64,000 bases of DNA from Sedimentitalea sp041224545 (GTDB taxonomy: Bacteria; Pseudomonadota; Alphaproteobacteria; Rhodobacterales; Rhodobacteraceae), in the NCBI RefSeq assembly GCF_041224545.1, contig NZ_JBGFGP010000143.1, positions 62,001-126,000 on the forward strand. The letters run 5' to 3'. The first letter of the stretch is position 1; each line of letters starts with the position of its first letter. Made by a program: the position numbers and the translations under genes. This document shows positions 8,863 through 17,476 of this stretch, one piece after another. The notes below the pieces were generated by a model. It was not told the DNA's origin. It ran no database searches and saw nothing but the letters and a program-made list of their open reading frames with translations.

Positions 8863-9658
8863 GGATATCCACCGCGTGCCGCTGGCCAAGGACGGTGATA
8901 CGTATTGCCGACCGGTCAACCGCGAGCGGCCCGTTTGTGACCGGGATGAACTCGCTGGTGGCAACCAGCGTGCCGCCATCCCGCCGGCTGTCGGTCTGCG
9001 ATGCCCAGATTCGCGGACTTCCGGGTTCGATCACCGCAATCTCGGGTCCACCGGCCGAGGGCATGGCAATATGCGCCTCGATCTGCATTCCGCCCGCAAC
9101 CGGTGCCAGACGACATGTGGCCGAGGTCACTCCGGCCTCTTTGCGGCTGAACGGGCGTTGCGCCAGCGCCGCGACGATGGCAGGATTGCGGCCGGCCCCG
9201 GCATCAAGCTCGTGATCCACCACAAGCGTTCCGGGAACGCAGATGTCCTTGCAGATGCCCAGTTCGACCTTGCCCCGCAACCGGACGGGACGATCGGGAT
9301 CGGCGGGCGTGATCTCGACGGGCAGGACCAGTTGGGTCTCGTAACCGATACTCTGCATGCCGTTCTGGTCGAACACGCGCGGCGTCGGCCAGGTAATCTG
9401 GATCTGCCCGAGATTCTGCGACCTGCCCCAGTCGAATTGCGGTGGAATGCCCGCATCCCCCGGTGCCCGCCAATAGGTCTTCCACCCGTCCGACAAGGTC
9501 AGTCGAAGCGCACTGATATAGGTGCCGCGCGGTGTCAGACCGCCATCCAGTACATCGGCCTGCACCAGATCATCCACTCTGACCTGCGCGGCAGGCGGCA
9601 TGGCGACGAGCGCAAGCGCGGTGGCAAGGCCGAGGAGGGATGCAAAGCGTGGTCTCAT
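8843..9658 (-). CDS. DsbD alpha-domain-like periplasmic protein
   Basis: 271 aa starting at ATG 9658, with a clear signal peptide (MRPRFASLLGLATALALVAM, cleavage near AAQ). The body resembles the N-terminal thiol-disulfide interchange (DsbC/DsbD-alpha) domain: LTLSDGWKTYWRAPGDAGIPPQFDW in pieces, then GICKDICVPG, a C-x3-C active-site-like pair. The membrane and C-terminal thioredoxin domains of full DsbD are absent, so a stand-alone periplasmic redox partner is likely. Known family: the alpha domain relays electrons to cytochrome-c-maturation or isomerase partners; the partner here is unknown. Confidence 0.82.
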   Translation of the reverse strand: MRPRFASLLGLATALALVAMPPAAQVRVDDLVQADVLDGGLTPRGTYISALRLTLSDGWKTYWRAPGDAGIPPQFDWGRSQNLGQIQITWPTPRVFDQNGMQSIGYETQLVLPVEITPADPDRPVRLRGKVELGICKDICVPGTLVVDHELDAGAGRNPAIVAALAQRPFSRKEAGVTSATCRLAPVAGGMQIEAHIAMPSAGGPEIAVIEPGSPRIWASQTDSRRDGGTLVATSEFIPVTNGPLAVDRSAIRITVLGQRHAVDIRGCAPG

Positions 9659-9693
9659 GTGAGATAAATGCGCGTTCGCCACCAAAATGCCAA

Positions 9694-9718
9694 GTCACGT
9701 TCCGGTCAATAACGTGAC
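9694..9718. promoter_or_regulatory. Palindrome in the divergent dsbD-like / yqgE intergenic region
   Basis: Perfect 8-bp arms GTCACGTT (9694-9701) and AACGTGAC (9711-9718) with a 9-bp spacer, centred between the divergent start codons at 9658 and 9780. The size and spacing suit a dimeric regulator operator. The regulator is unknown. Confidence 0.4.
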
Positions 9719-9779
9719 AACCGGGCAATTCGATCAACTGACTCTTGCACCGCGCGGGGGCTGGGGCCATGTTGAAACC

Positions 9780-10367
9780 ATGGGCACGTCTGACACCAAG
9801 GCTCGACATCATATGGACCTGACCGGAAAGCTGCTGATCGCGATGCCGGGCATGGGGGACATGCGGTTCGAGCATGCGGTGATTTTGATCTGCAGCCACG
9901 GTGTCCGGGGCGCGATGGGCCTGATCGTGAACAAACCGGCCCAGGACGTGCGGCTGTCGCACCTGCTGGAGCAGCTCGACATCACGCCGGACCCGCCCGC
10001 GCAGGACATGACCGTCTATTTCGGAGGCCCTGTCGAGGGCGCAAGGGGCTTTGTCCTGCACTCGCCGGATTACCGGTCTGATCTGCAATCGCTGTCGATT
10101 TCCGACGCATTCAGCATGACCGCGACGCTCGACATACTCGAAGACATCGCCACCGGCCAGGGTCCGGAACGCGCGCTCATGTTGCTTGGATATGCCGGTT
10201 GGGGCCCTGGCCAGCTCGAAGGCGAGATCTCCATGAACGGCTGGCTGACGGCGGACGCGGACGCAGACCTTGTCTTTGGCAGGGCGGATGACGAAAAATG
10301 GGGCGCCGCCCTGCATTCCTTCGGCGTCGATCCGCTCAGCCTGTCGGCAAGCGCGGGTCATGCCTGA
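9780..10367 (+). CDS. YqgE/AlgH family protein
   Basis: 195 aa from ATG 9780; an alternative ATG at 9813 gives 184 aa beginning MDLTGKLLIAMPGM, the typical family start. Conserved blocks are LLIAMPGMGD, HGVRGAMGLIVNKP, YFGGPVEGARGFVLHS and MLLGYAGWGPGQLEGEI, which together define the YqgE/AlgH family across proteobacteria. Its molecular role is unsettled; it was named for an effect on alginate expression in Pseudomonas. It faces the convergent sua5 gene across a hairpin. Confidence 0.92.
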   Translation: MGTSDTKARHHMDLTGKLLIAMPGMGDMRFEHAVILICSHGVRGAMGLIVNKPAQDVRLSHLLEQLDITPDPPAQDMTVYFGGPVEGARGFVLHSPDYRSDLQSLSISDAFSMTATLDILEDIATGQGPERALMLLGYAGWGPGQLEGEISMNGWLTADADADLVFGRADDEKWGAALHSFGVDPLSLSASAGHA

Positions 10368-10399
10368 TCTTCATCTTTGGTCAAATACTCCGGGGAGTT

Positions 10400-10418
10400 T
10401 GAGGGGCAGCGCCCCTCA
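10400..10418. terminator. Hairpin between convergent yqgE and sua5
   Basis: Perfect 8-bp stem TGAGGGGC / GCCCCTCA with loop AGC. It overlaps the sua5 stop codon (10416-10418). Upstream lies the motif CTTTGGTCAAATACTCCGGG, which I recall at gene ends in Rhodobacterales. There is no strong T-run on the + strand. It probably serves both converging transcripts. Confidence 0.5.
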
Positions 10419-11393
10419 TCCCTCAAAATCCTGCACATTCCGGGCATCGCGCGGCGCGGCTGCGCGTCTCAGCCGGTCATTGATCGCCACGCCAAGCCCG
10501 TGCTCCGGCACCGGTGCCACCGCGATGGGACGGTCGAGCTGGTCCAGTCGGTGCAGATGCCCAAAGAGATTTGCCGCGGCTTCCGCCATATCTCCATCCG
10601 GCGACAGGTTCAGGTCTCCACCGACAGCGCCGAAGCCGAGCATGACCTCGCCCGCGTGCGCGGTGTCGGCATTCAGCCTCAGAGAGGCCCGGGGCGCGTA
10701 ATGCGACAGCAACTGGCCCGGCGCGACGGGCGCGTCGGCTGTCGCATGCTGTTGCAGGGCCTGGCCGATGACCTGCTCGATCCGTTCCGTCGCCAGGCCA
10801 CCGGGGCGCAGCAGGCGCGGGATATCGTCGATGAGCCCGACGATTGTGGATTCCAGCCCCACCGCACAGGCTCCGTCATCGACCACGGCGGCGATATGCC
10901 CGTCCAGCCCCGCCAGCACGTGGGCGGCAGTGGTCGGGCTGATTCGGCCTGACGGGTTTGCCGACGGCGCGGCAAGCGGGCCGCCGAACCTGCGCAGCAG
11001 GGCCTGTGCCGTCGGGTGCGCCGGCACCCGTACCGCCAGGGTCTCAAGCCCCGCGGTCACCAGCGAGGCAATGCCGTGACCCGCGCGCAAGGGCAGAACC
11101 AGCGTCAGCGGCCCCGGCCAGAAGGCCTGCGCCAACCGCTCCGCAAGGGGGGACCAGATGACCAGCTTTCGTGCGGTTTCGACATCCGGAACATGTGCAA
11201 TCAGGGGGTTGAAGGCCGGCCGGCCCTTGGCGGCATAGACCTGTGCCACCGCCGGACCCGAGCGCGCATCCGCGCCCAGCCCGTAGACCGTCTCGGTGGG
11301 AAAGGCGACCGGCTCGCCCCGGGCCAGCAGTTCGGCGGCACGCGCCAGATCCGCGGACGAGGGGGACAGCTTCAATGTGGATTTTTCGGACAT
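10416..11393 (-). CDS. L-threonylcarbamoyladenylate synthase (Sua5 type)
   Basis: 325 aa from ATG 11393. Makes threonylcarbamoyl-AMP from threonine, bicarbonate and ATP for tRNA t6A37 modification. The YrdC domain (about residues 15-205) shows FPTETVYGLGADA, AAKGRPAFNPLIAHV, and PSANPSGRISPTTAAHV. The C-terminal Sua5 extension with APGQLLSHYAPRASLRL makes this the long Sua5 form rather than the short TsaC form. The open frame continues upstream of 11393 but lacks family similarity there and is antisense to the acyl-CoA dehydrogenase gene. Confidence 0.93.
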   Translation of the reverse strand: MSEKSTLKLSPSSADLARAAELLARGEPVAFPTETVYGLGADARSGPAVAQVYAAKGRPAFNPLIAHVPDVETARKLVIWSPLAERLAQAFWPGPLTLVLPLRAGHGIASLVTAGLETLAVRVPAHPTAQALLRRFGGPLAAPSANPSGRISPTTAAHVLAGLDGHIAAVVDDGACAVGLESTIVGLIDDIPRLLRPGGLATERIEQVIGQALQQHATADAPVAPGQLLSHYAPRASLRLNADTAHAGEVMLGFGAVGGDLNLSPDGDMAEAAANLFGHLHRLDQLDRPIAVAPVPEHGLGVAINDRLRRAAAPRDARNVQDFEG

Positions 11394-11516
11394 TTCCGTG
11401 ACGCGGCGTTTTGGTTGCGCCCGGAGGCGCGCTGGTTTGCAATAGGGTCTACCCCGTCCCATAGTGGCGACACCCGGCAATGCCAAGCCCGTCGCCCGCC
11501 ATTCAAGAGGTTCTTC

Positions 11517-13220
11517 ATGCCGTACCGAGCGCCTGTCCAAGACTACGAATTCCTGTTTCGCCATGTTGTCGGCTTTGACCGGGTCGCCGGAACCGGGCGC
11601 TTTGAAGAAGCCTCGCCCGATCTTGTCAGCGCGATCCTCACCGAGGCCGGCAAGATGTGCGAAGAGGTCATGGCGCCGCTGCAACGCAACGGCGACCTGC
11701 ACCCGGCGCATCTCGAAAACGGGGTGTTGCGCACGTCGCCGGGTTTTGCCGAGGGCTGGCGCGCAATCGCTGAAGGCGGCTGGATCGGGATGAGCGGCAA
11801 TCCGGAGTATGGCGGCATGGGCCTGCCGATGACGCTGACCACCAGCGTCAATGAAATGATGAGCGCGGCCTGCCTGTCGCTGCAACTCGCGCCGCTGATG
11901 ACACAGGGGCAGATCGAGGCGCTGGAACACCATGCGAGCGCCGCGCTGCGTGACCTGTACCTGCCGAAACTGATCAGTGGCGAGTGGGCCGGCACCATGA
12001 ACCTGACCGAGCCGCAGGCCGGATCCGATGTGGGCGCGCTGTCCTCAAAGGCCGTGCCCAACGACGACGGCACATATGCCATCACCGGACAGAAGATCTA
12101 TATCAGCTGGGGCGACAACGACTTTACCGGGAATGTCTGTCACCTCGTGCTGGCCCGTCTGCCCGACGGGGCACCGGGCACCAAGGGGATCAGCCTGTTC
12201 CTCGTGCCCAAATACCTGCCGGACGACGCCGGAAATGCCGGGGTTGCGAACAGTCTCAAGGTGGTGAGCCTTGAGCACAAGATGGGCCTGCACGGCAGCC
12301 CGACCTGCGTCATGCAATATGACGGGGCCACCGGATGGCTCGTAGGCAAGGAACATGGCGGCATGGCGGCGATGTTCACGATGATGAACAATGCGCGTCT
12401 TGGCGTCGGTGGACAGGGTGTCGGAGTGGCCGAGGGGGCCTATCAGCACGCGCTGGCCTATGCTCTTGAGCGCAAGCAGGGAAAAACCCCGAGCGGCACC
12501 ATCATCGACCATGCCGATGTGCGCCGGATGCTGACCACGATGAAAGCCGACCTGTTCGCGTCACGCGCCATTCTGCTGGCCTGTGCGGTGGCGATCGACA
12601 TGCAGACGGCCACGGGAGATGCGGACTGGGCGGCGCGGGCGGCCCTGCTGACCCCGATTGCCAAGACCTTCGGCACCGAAGTCGGGATCGAAACCGCCCA
12701 GACCGGCGTGCAGGTTCATGGTGGCATGGGGTTCATCGAGGAAACCGGCGCGGCGCAATTCTATCGCGATGTGCGGGTGACGGCGATTTACGAGGGCACC
12801 AATGGCATTCAGGCGATGGATCTCGTGGCGCGCAAGATGATGGATGGCGGCGAGGCGGCATCACGCTTGCTCGATGAAATCGAGGCACATGCCGAGGCGG
12901 CGCGGGCAACCTTCCCCGAGATGGCCGAGGCGGTGTGGCAGGCGACCGAATCCCTGCGCGAAACAACCGAATGGCTGGTGTCGCAGACCGACATGAACGA
13001 ACGCTTCGCCGGGGCGGTGCCGTATCTGCGGGCCTTCGCGCGGGTTCTGGGCGGTCATTTTCACCTGGCGGCGGCCCTGGCCGACCGTGGCGGCGCCCGC
13101 GAGAAACTGGCCCGGTTCTACATCACGCGGATGTTGCCGGAACATGTGGGTCTGTTGGAACACGCCCAGTCCGGCGCATCGGGTCTCTTTGCGCTGGATG
13201 CCGACGAGTTGAGTGCATGA
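11517..13220 (+). CDS. Acyl-CoA dehydrogenase, DmdC-like
   Basis: 567 aa from ATG 11517, preceded by AAGAGG (11505-11510). FAD enzyme that introduces a 2,3 double bond into acyl-CoAs. Visible blocks are the N-terminal domain, the middle FAD-binding segment (MNLTEPQAGSDVGAL, YISWGDNDF), and the C-terminal domain with VHGGMGFIEETGAAQFYRD and YEGTNGIQAMDLVARK, then a DmdC-type extension. This long architecture is that of the FadE/DmdC group, which includes the 3-methylmercaptopropionyl-CoA dehydrogenase of roseobacters. No other DMSP gene is adjacent, so the substrate may simply be a medium-chain acyl-CoA. Coupled by ATGA to the MBL gene. Confidence 0.9.
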   Translation: MPYRAPVQDYEFLFRHVVGFDRVAGTGRFEEASPDLVSAILTEAGKMCEEVMAPLQRNGDLHPAHLENGVLRTSPGFAEGWRAIAEGGWIGMSGNPEYGGMGLPMTLTTSVNEMMSAACLSLQLAPLMTQGQIEALEHHASAALRDLYLPKLISGEWAGTMNLTEPQAGSDVGALSSKAVPNDDGTYAITGQKIYISWGDNDFTGNVCHLVLARLPDGAPGTKGISLFLVPKYLPDDAGNAGVANSLKVVSLEHKMGLHGSPTCVMQYDGATGWLVGKEHGGMAAMFTMMNNARLGVGGQGVGVAEGAYQHALAYALERKQGKTPSGTIIDHADVRRMLTTMKADLFASRAILLACAVAIDMQTATGDADWAARAALLTPIAKTFGTEVGIETAQTGVQVHGGMGFIEETGAAQFYRDVRVTAIYEGTNGIQAMDLVARKMMDGGEAASRLLDEIEAHAEAARATFPEMAEAVWQATESLRETTEWLVSQTDMNERFAGAVPYLRAFARVLGGHFHLAAALADRGGAREKLARFYITRMLPEHVGLLEHAQSGASGLFALDADELSA

Positions 13221-14281
13221 GCATGGATGGCGCGTCCGCGCCCGTCATCCGCTATCCCTGGTCGACCCCGCCCGGACGCGGAGAGGCGATCGAGGTGGCG
13301 GATGGCGTGTTGTGGATGCGCCTGCCGTTGCCGATGAAACTTGACCACGTGAATGTCTATGCGCTGGACGACGGTGATGGCTGGACGATCATCGACACCG
13401 GGTTCGACTCCAGGCTGACGCGCTGCATATGGACGGAGCTGATGGCCGGGCCACTCGGCGGCAAGCCGGTACATCGCGTGGTTGTCACCCATCATCACCC
13501 GGATCACGTCGGGCTGGCAGGGTGGTTTCAGAGCGAATACCGGGCCGAACTGGTCTCGACGCGCACGTCATGGCTGTTTGCCCGGATGCTGCTGCTTGAC
13601 GATCAGCAAAGGCCGCCGCCGGAGACGATCGAATTCTGGCGCAGTGCTGGGATGGACGCGGCGATCCTCGCCCAGAGAAGCGAGGAAAAACCCTTCAACT
13701 ACGCGGATATCGTCGCCCCCATGCCCCTTGGATTCCGGCGGGTGAAACAGGATGACACGATCCGCATGGGCGGGCGCTGCTGGGACGTTCATATCGGCAA
13801 CGGTCACGCGCCGGAACATGCCACATTCTGGAGCCGTGACGACAACCTGGTGATTTCGGGTGACCAGATCCTCTGTTCGATCAGCCCCAATATCGGTGTC
13901 TACGCAACCGAGCCCGAGGCCGATCCGCTCGAGGGCTGGCTCGAGGCCTGCGAACGCTTGTTGCTGCTGGCGCGCGAGGATCATCTGGTGCTTGGCGGAC
14001 ACAAGCTGCCGTTCACCGGTCTGCCGTTCCGGTTGCAGCAACTTATCGAGAATCACCACGGGGCGCTTCGCCGGTTGCAGGAGTTCCTGAGCACGCCGCA
14101 AACCGCCGCCGCCTGTTTTCCGACCCTCTTCAAGCGGCGCATCGGCGCTGGCGAATATGGTCTGGCGCTGGTTGAAGCCGTGGCGCATGTGAATCATCTT
14201 TTTCACGCGGGCCTTGTCAGTCGCAGCCGCAGCGACGATGGTGCATGGTTGTACCAGGCGCGAGGTGGTTCAGATGGATGA
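13217..14281 (+). CDS. MBL-fold metallo-hydrolase
   Basis: 354 aa. ATG 13217 overlaps the dehydrogenase stop. The metallo-beta-lactamase signature VTHHHPDHVG (HxHxDH) lies near residue 93. It is followed by GNGHAPEHATFW (third metal His) and SGDQIL (bridging Asp), then a C-terminal helical region resembling the LACTB2-like winged-helix end. Such proteins hydrolyse thioesters, esters or nucleic acids. Tight coupling to an acyl-CoA dehydrogenase favours a thioesterase or glyoxalase-like role (inference). Confidence 0.87.
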   Translation: MSMDGASAPVIRYPWSTPPGRGEAIEVADGVLWMRLPLPMKLDHVNVYALDDGDGWTIIDTGFDSRLTRCIWTELMAGPLGGKPVHRVVVTHHHPDHVGLAGWFQSEYRAELVSTRTSWLFARMLLLDDQQRPPPETIEFWRSAGMDAAILAQRSEEKPFNYADIVAPMPLGFRRVKQDDTIRMGGRCWDVHIGNGHAPEHATFWSRDDNLVISGDQILCSISPNIGVYATEPEADPLEGWLEACERLLLLAREDHLVLGGHKLPFTGLPFRLQQLIENHHGALRRLQEFLSTPQTAAACFPTLFKRRIGAGEYGLALVEAVAHVNHLFHAGLVSRSRSDDGAWLYQARGGSDG

Positions 14282-14726
14282 CGATATCAAGACAACGGCC
14301 GAAGCCGTCGAGGGCGATGTCCTGCCCCGGATGCATGAGGTCCACGCCGACCCCGAGAATTGCAAGACAGCGGATTGTGTCCCCGAGCGCCTGAAGCAGC
14401 CGGTGGCGGGCAAGAGCGCCGCGCAATGGGCCTATGAGCGTCTGATCATGTACATCCGCAACTTCGAAGAACAGCTCGACAACGAGCATGAAGTGGCCAT
14501 GGGCTTTGTCGGCGGCGGAGCCGGGGTGCTGAGGATCGAGGGGCTGGGCTTTTACGATCCTGATATCGTTACATTTTACGGTCGGGACGGCACCGGCGCC
14601 CGCACGCAGTTGATCCAGCATGTGAGCCAGCTCAGCGTCATGCTGCGCGCCCTGCCCAAACCGAGCGCGGACGTTCCGGCAAGCCGCATCGGGTTTCGGT
14701 TGGCGGCGGATCTGGAAAACGCCTGA
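14274..14726 (+). CDS. DUF6173-like conserved protein
   Basis: 150 aa from ATG 14274, overlapping the previous stop by 8 bp, with GAGGTGG at 14262-14268 as a possible ribosome-binding site. No signal peptide or membrane segment. An acidic, poorly conserved first 50 residues lead into a compact domain: SAAQWAYERLIMYIRNFEEQL, EVAMGFVGGGAGVLRIEGLG and LIQHVSQLSVMLRALPK. From memory it resembles the alphaproteobacterial DUF6173 family, which has no known function. It ends the acyl-CoA dehydrogenase/MBL unit. Confidence 0.7.
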   Translation: MDDDIKTTAEAVEGDVLPRMHEVHADPENCKTADCVPERLKQPVAGKSAAQWAYERLIMYIRNFEEQLDNEHEVAMGFVGGGAGVLRIEGLGFYDPDIVTFYGRDGTGARTQLIQHVSQLSVMLRALPKPSADVPASRIGFRLAADLENA

Positions 14727-14768
14727 CACGCCCTTGCACCTTGGCGGGGGCCGGGATTCCATGGCGCA

Positions 14769-14804
14769 AGCCCCGCACATGACAGGAGCCCCGCACATTA
14801 CAGG
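14769..14804 (+). repeat. 18-bp tandem duplication carrying two Shine-Dalgarno copies
   Basis: Two adjacent 18-bp units (14769-14786 and 14787-14804), AGCCCCGCACATGACAGG and the same with ATT for ATG. Each ends at an AGGAG-type ribosome-binding site; only the second is suitably placed for the GDPD start at 14817. A small recent duplication of a leader segment is the simplest reading. Confidence 0.7.
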
Positions 14805-14816
14805 AGCATTGTGCAC

Positions 14817-16661
14817 ATGAGCGCATTGACCACGGTGATTTCCGCCTATCGGGCCGCGTGGTCGCGCGGGCTTGTCATTACCGGTCTTTACCTGGTCTTG
14901 CGGCTGGCCATCTATGCGCTGCTGGCGCCTCTGTTGGGGGTGCTTCTCAATCTTGGGGTGTCGTTGTCCGATCAATCGGCGTTGACCGATCAGGATATCG
15001 CCGCATTCTTCCTGACGCCGGTCGGGTTTGCCGCCGCAGTGGTGGTTTTGGCGCTGTTGCTGCTGGTCGAGGTTCTGGACTTTGCGCTGATGGCGGCGCT
15101 CTGGCGTGCCGACAGAGGGGATCGCCTTGCCAGGGTACGTGCGGCCCTGGTGGCCGTGGCGCGACGCATGCGGCCACTGATCGTCTTTGCGGTCCTGTTC
15201 GTGCTGCGCGTGTTGGCGATTGTCATGCCTTTCGTGCTGCTGGGGTTGGGCGTGGCGTGGCTGCTGCTGTCGGATTACGATATCAACTATTACCTGACCG
15301 AGATGCCGTCGGAGATCTGGATCGCCGGCGGACTGATTGGCGGCCTGGGCCTGATCGCCGCGATCATATTGCTGGTGAAATTCACCGGATGCGCGTTGTC
15401 CCTGCATCTCGTGCTGTTCGAGAATGCGCCCCCGCGTCGCGCCTTTTCCATGAGCGCGACGCGCATGGCGGGGCAACGGATGCGGTTGCAGCGCGACATC
15501 GTGATCTGGCTGGGCATTCGGGTGTCATGCATGGCGCTGGTCGGGGTCATCGCGACCGGTATTCTCAATCTGATGCCGCTGCCCGTGGATGGCGGGTTGC
15601 GATTGGTTCTGGTGCTGACTCTGGCGATGGCGAGCCTGTGGGGGTTCGTCAACATTGTGATAGCCGCCCTGTCGCTCGGGGCGCTGGCCCATGTGATCAA
15701 CGGGTTCTTCACCTACGACGTCCATCTGCAACCTTTGGCCCGGAGCGAGACGGTCCGGTTAAGACATAGGTTGAAATGGATCGCCGCCGGTCTGCTGGTC
15801 TTCGTCCTGCTCGGGTTCTGGTCTGCCGCCGAACTGCTCGACGAGATCTCGGCGCAGAACGATGTCGAGATCATCGCGCATCGCGGTGCAGCGGGGAGCA
15901 GGCCGGAGAACACGCTGGCCTCGGTCGAAAAGGCGCTTGATGACGGGGCCGACTGGATCGAGATCGATGTTCAGGAAACTGCGGATGGTCAGGTCGTGGT
16001 GATCCATGACAGCGATTTCATGAAGCTGTCGAGTGTCGACCTCAAGATCTGGGACGCGACCGTGCAGCAGCTTGCCGATATCGACATCGGCGGATGGTTC
16101 GATCCTGCCTATACCGATCAGCGGACCCCCTTGCTGCGCGATGTGCTTGAATTGGCAAAGGGTCGCTCCAAGGTCTTGATCGAACTGAAATATTATGGCC
16201 ACGACGAGGATCTTGAAAACCGCGTGATCGCGATCGTCAAGGAAACCGGGATGGTCGGCGATATCGCGACCATGTCGCTGAAATACCCGGCGGTTCAGAA
16301 GATGTTGAAACTCGAACCTGACTGGCCGGCGGGCGTGCTTGCGGCAACCGCCGTGGGGGACATGACACGGTTGCAAGGTGATTTTGTCGCGCTGAGCAAG
16401 GGGCGCGCCACCCCGTGGATGGCGAGCAGCATTCAGGAGGCCGGCAAGGATCTCTATGTGTGGACCGTCAATGATCCGTTGGAAATGTCCAAGATGATTT
16501 CGATGGGGGTGGACGGGCTGATCACTGACGAACCTGCCTTGGCGCGGCAGGTCGTCGAGTTGCGCGCCGAACTGAACACTGCGGAACGCCTTGTGCTCTG
16601 GATGTCCGAAGAGCTTGGCCTGTCGATCAATACCGGAGAGTATCGCGATGCCTCGCCTTGA
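14817..16661 (+). CDS. Membrane-anchored glycerophosphodiester phosphodiesterase
   Basis: 614 aa. ATG 14817 is preferred over GTG 14811 because AGGAG at 14802-14806 is 10 bp away. The N-terminal half is a multi-spanning membrane domain (about eight hydrophobic segments up to residue 345) like the GPDPase membrane family. The C-terminal half is a GDPD TIM barrel: EIIAHRGAAGSRPENT near residue 353, then EIDVQETADGQVVVIHDSD. These hold the catalytic His/Arg and metal-binding Glu/Asp/His. It releases glycerol-3-phosphate from deacylated phospholipid head groups. It overlaps the PLA2-like gene by 14 bp, suggesting coupled synthesis. Confidence 0.9.
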   Translation: MSALTTVISAYRAAWSRGLVITGLYLVLRLAIYALLAPLLGVLLNLGVSLSDQSALTDQDIAAFFLTPVGFAAAVVVLALLLLVEVLDFALMAALWRADRGDRLARVRAALVAVARRMRPLIVFAVLFVLRVLAIVMPFVLLGLGVAWLLLSDYDINYYLTEMPSEIWIAGGLIGGLGLIAAIILLVKFTGCALSLHLVLFENAPPRRAFSMSATRMAGQRMRLQRDIVIWLGIRVSCMALVGVIATGILNLMPLPVDGGLRLVLVLTLAMASLWGFVNIVIAALSLGALAHVINGFFTYDVHLQPLARSETVRLRHRLKWIAAGLLVFVLLGFWSAAELLDEISAQNDVEIIAHRGAAGSRPENTLASVEKALDDGADWIEIDVQETADGQVVVIHDSDFMKLSSVDLKIWDATVQQLADIDIGGWFDPAYTDQRTPLLRDVLELAKGRSKVLIELKYYGHDEDLENRVIAIVKETGMVGDIATMSLKYPAVQKMLKLEPDWPAGVLAATAVGDMTRLQGDFVALSKGRATPWMASSIQEAGKDLYVWTVNDPLEMSKMISMGVDGLITDEPALARQVVELRAELNTAERLVLWMSEELGLSINTGEYRDASP

Positions 16662-17232
16662 TGTCTGTGTCCTGGTCATGCTTCTGCCGGGCCAGGCCGC
16701 GCTTGGCCAGACCGCGCAGGATGCGAGCGGCGGGATCGGTCGGGCGCTCGAAATGCCGGCCCATCGCGCCCTGATCGACAGGATCGCCGGTGACGGGGCC
16801 GGATTGGCTCCGTTTGAGACCGATGGCTGCAGCGGGGGTCTGTCCGAGGTATGGCGGCTGGTGTCCGCACAACTGCCGGATTTTGCCGCCGCTCATGACG
16901 ATGCTCCGCCGTGGGAAGCCTGCTGTGTCACCCATGACCGGGCCTATCACGGGATCGCGGGGGCGCAGGATGCCGCGACCAGCTTTGACGCCAGATTGCA
17001 GGCCGATGCGGACTTGCGCAGCTGCGTCGTGCAAACCGGAGAGAGCCGCAAGGCCCGGCTTGCGGCACATTACGACGTGGATGTCGCCACCGTCGAGCAA
17101 GCCTACGAGATCATCGCCGAGAGCATGTATCTGGCCGTGCGCTTCGGTGGTGGGCCGTGTTCCGGATTGCCCTGGCGATGGGGCTATGGCTGGCCTCACT
17201 GCTCGATCCTGCAACGAGGCGGGGCCGAATGA
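16648..17232 (+). CDS. Secreted phospholipase A2-like cysteine-rich protein
   Basis: 194 aa from ATG 16648, inside the end of the GDPD gene. Signal peptide residues 1-20 (MPRLDVCVLVMLLPGQAALG). The mature protein has DGCSGG at 59-64 and ACCVTHDRAYH at 91-101, matching the phospholipase A2 calcium-loop/active-site pattern CCxxHDxxY (His96, Asp97). Six cysteines in the mature part (61, 92, 93, 126, 171, 185) suggest disulfides. The C-terminal GGGPCSGLPWRWGYGWPHC segment is Gly/Trp-rich. Overlap with a GDPD supports a phospholipid role; enzymatic activity is inference from motif only. Confidence 0.6.
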   Translation: MPRLDVCVLVMLLPGQAALGQTAQDASGGIGRALEMPAHRALIDRIAGDGAGLAPFETDGCSGGLSEVWRLVSAQLPDFAAAHDDAPPWEACCVTHDRAYHGIAGAQDAATSFDARLQADADLRSCVVQTGESRKARLAAHYDVDVATVEQAYEIIAESMYLAVRFGGGPCSGLPWRWGYGWPHCSILQRGGAE

Positions 17233-17325
17233 CGCGTATTTGCGCAACCGTGTCTGGTTGACGCGGTGACAGGGATTTGCGAATGCAATAACAAGAGATA
17301 ACGCAACGCGAACAGGATTTCTGAG

Positions 17326-17460
17326 ATGGCGGAATACAAGCACGGAGAGATGGACATCGAAGTTCAGACCAGGACATTCGAAGGGTTCATCCGGTACACC
17401 ACCTGGGCCGTTGTCGCTATTCTGGTGGTGTTGATACTCCTCGCGATCTTCGCGCGCTGA
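17326..17460 (+). CDS. aa3-type cytochrome c oxidase subunit IV (44 aa)
   Basis: 44-aa protein, MAEYKHGEMDIEVQ start, then a single C-terminal transmembrane helix (TTWAVVAILVVLILLAIFA). The short conserved N-terminus (KHGEMDI...TFEGFI) followed by one helix is the alphaproteobacterial CoxIV subunit that packs against subunit I of the aa3 oxidase in the cytoplasmic membrane. No other oxidase subunit is in the window. It lies 93 bp after the PLA2-like gene. Confidence 0.85.
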   Translation: MAEYKHGEMDIEVQTRTFEGFIRYTTWAVVAILVVLILLAIFAR

Positions 17461-17476
17461 CGCACCCGTATCCCAG

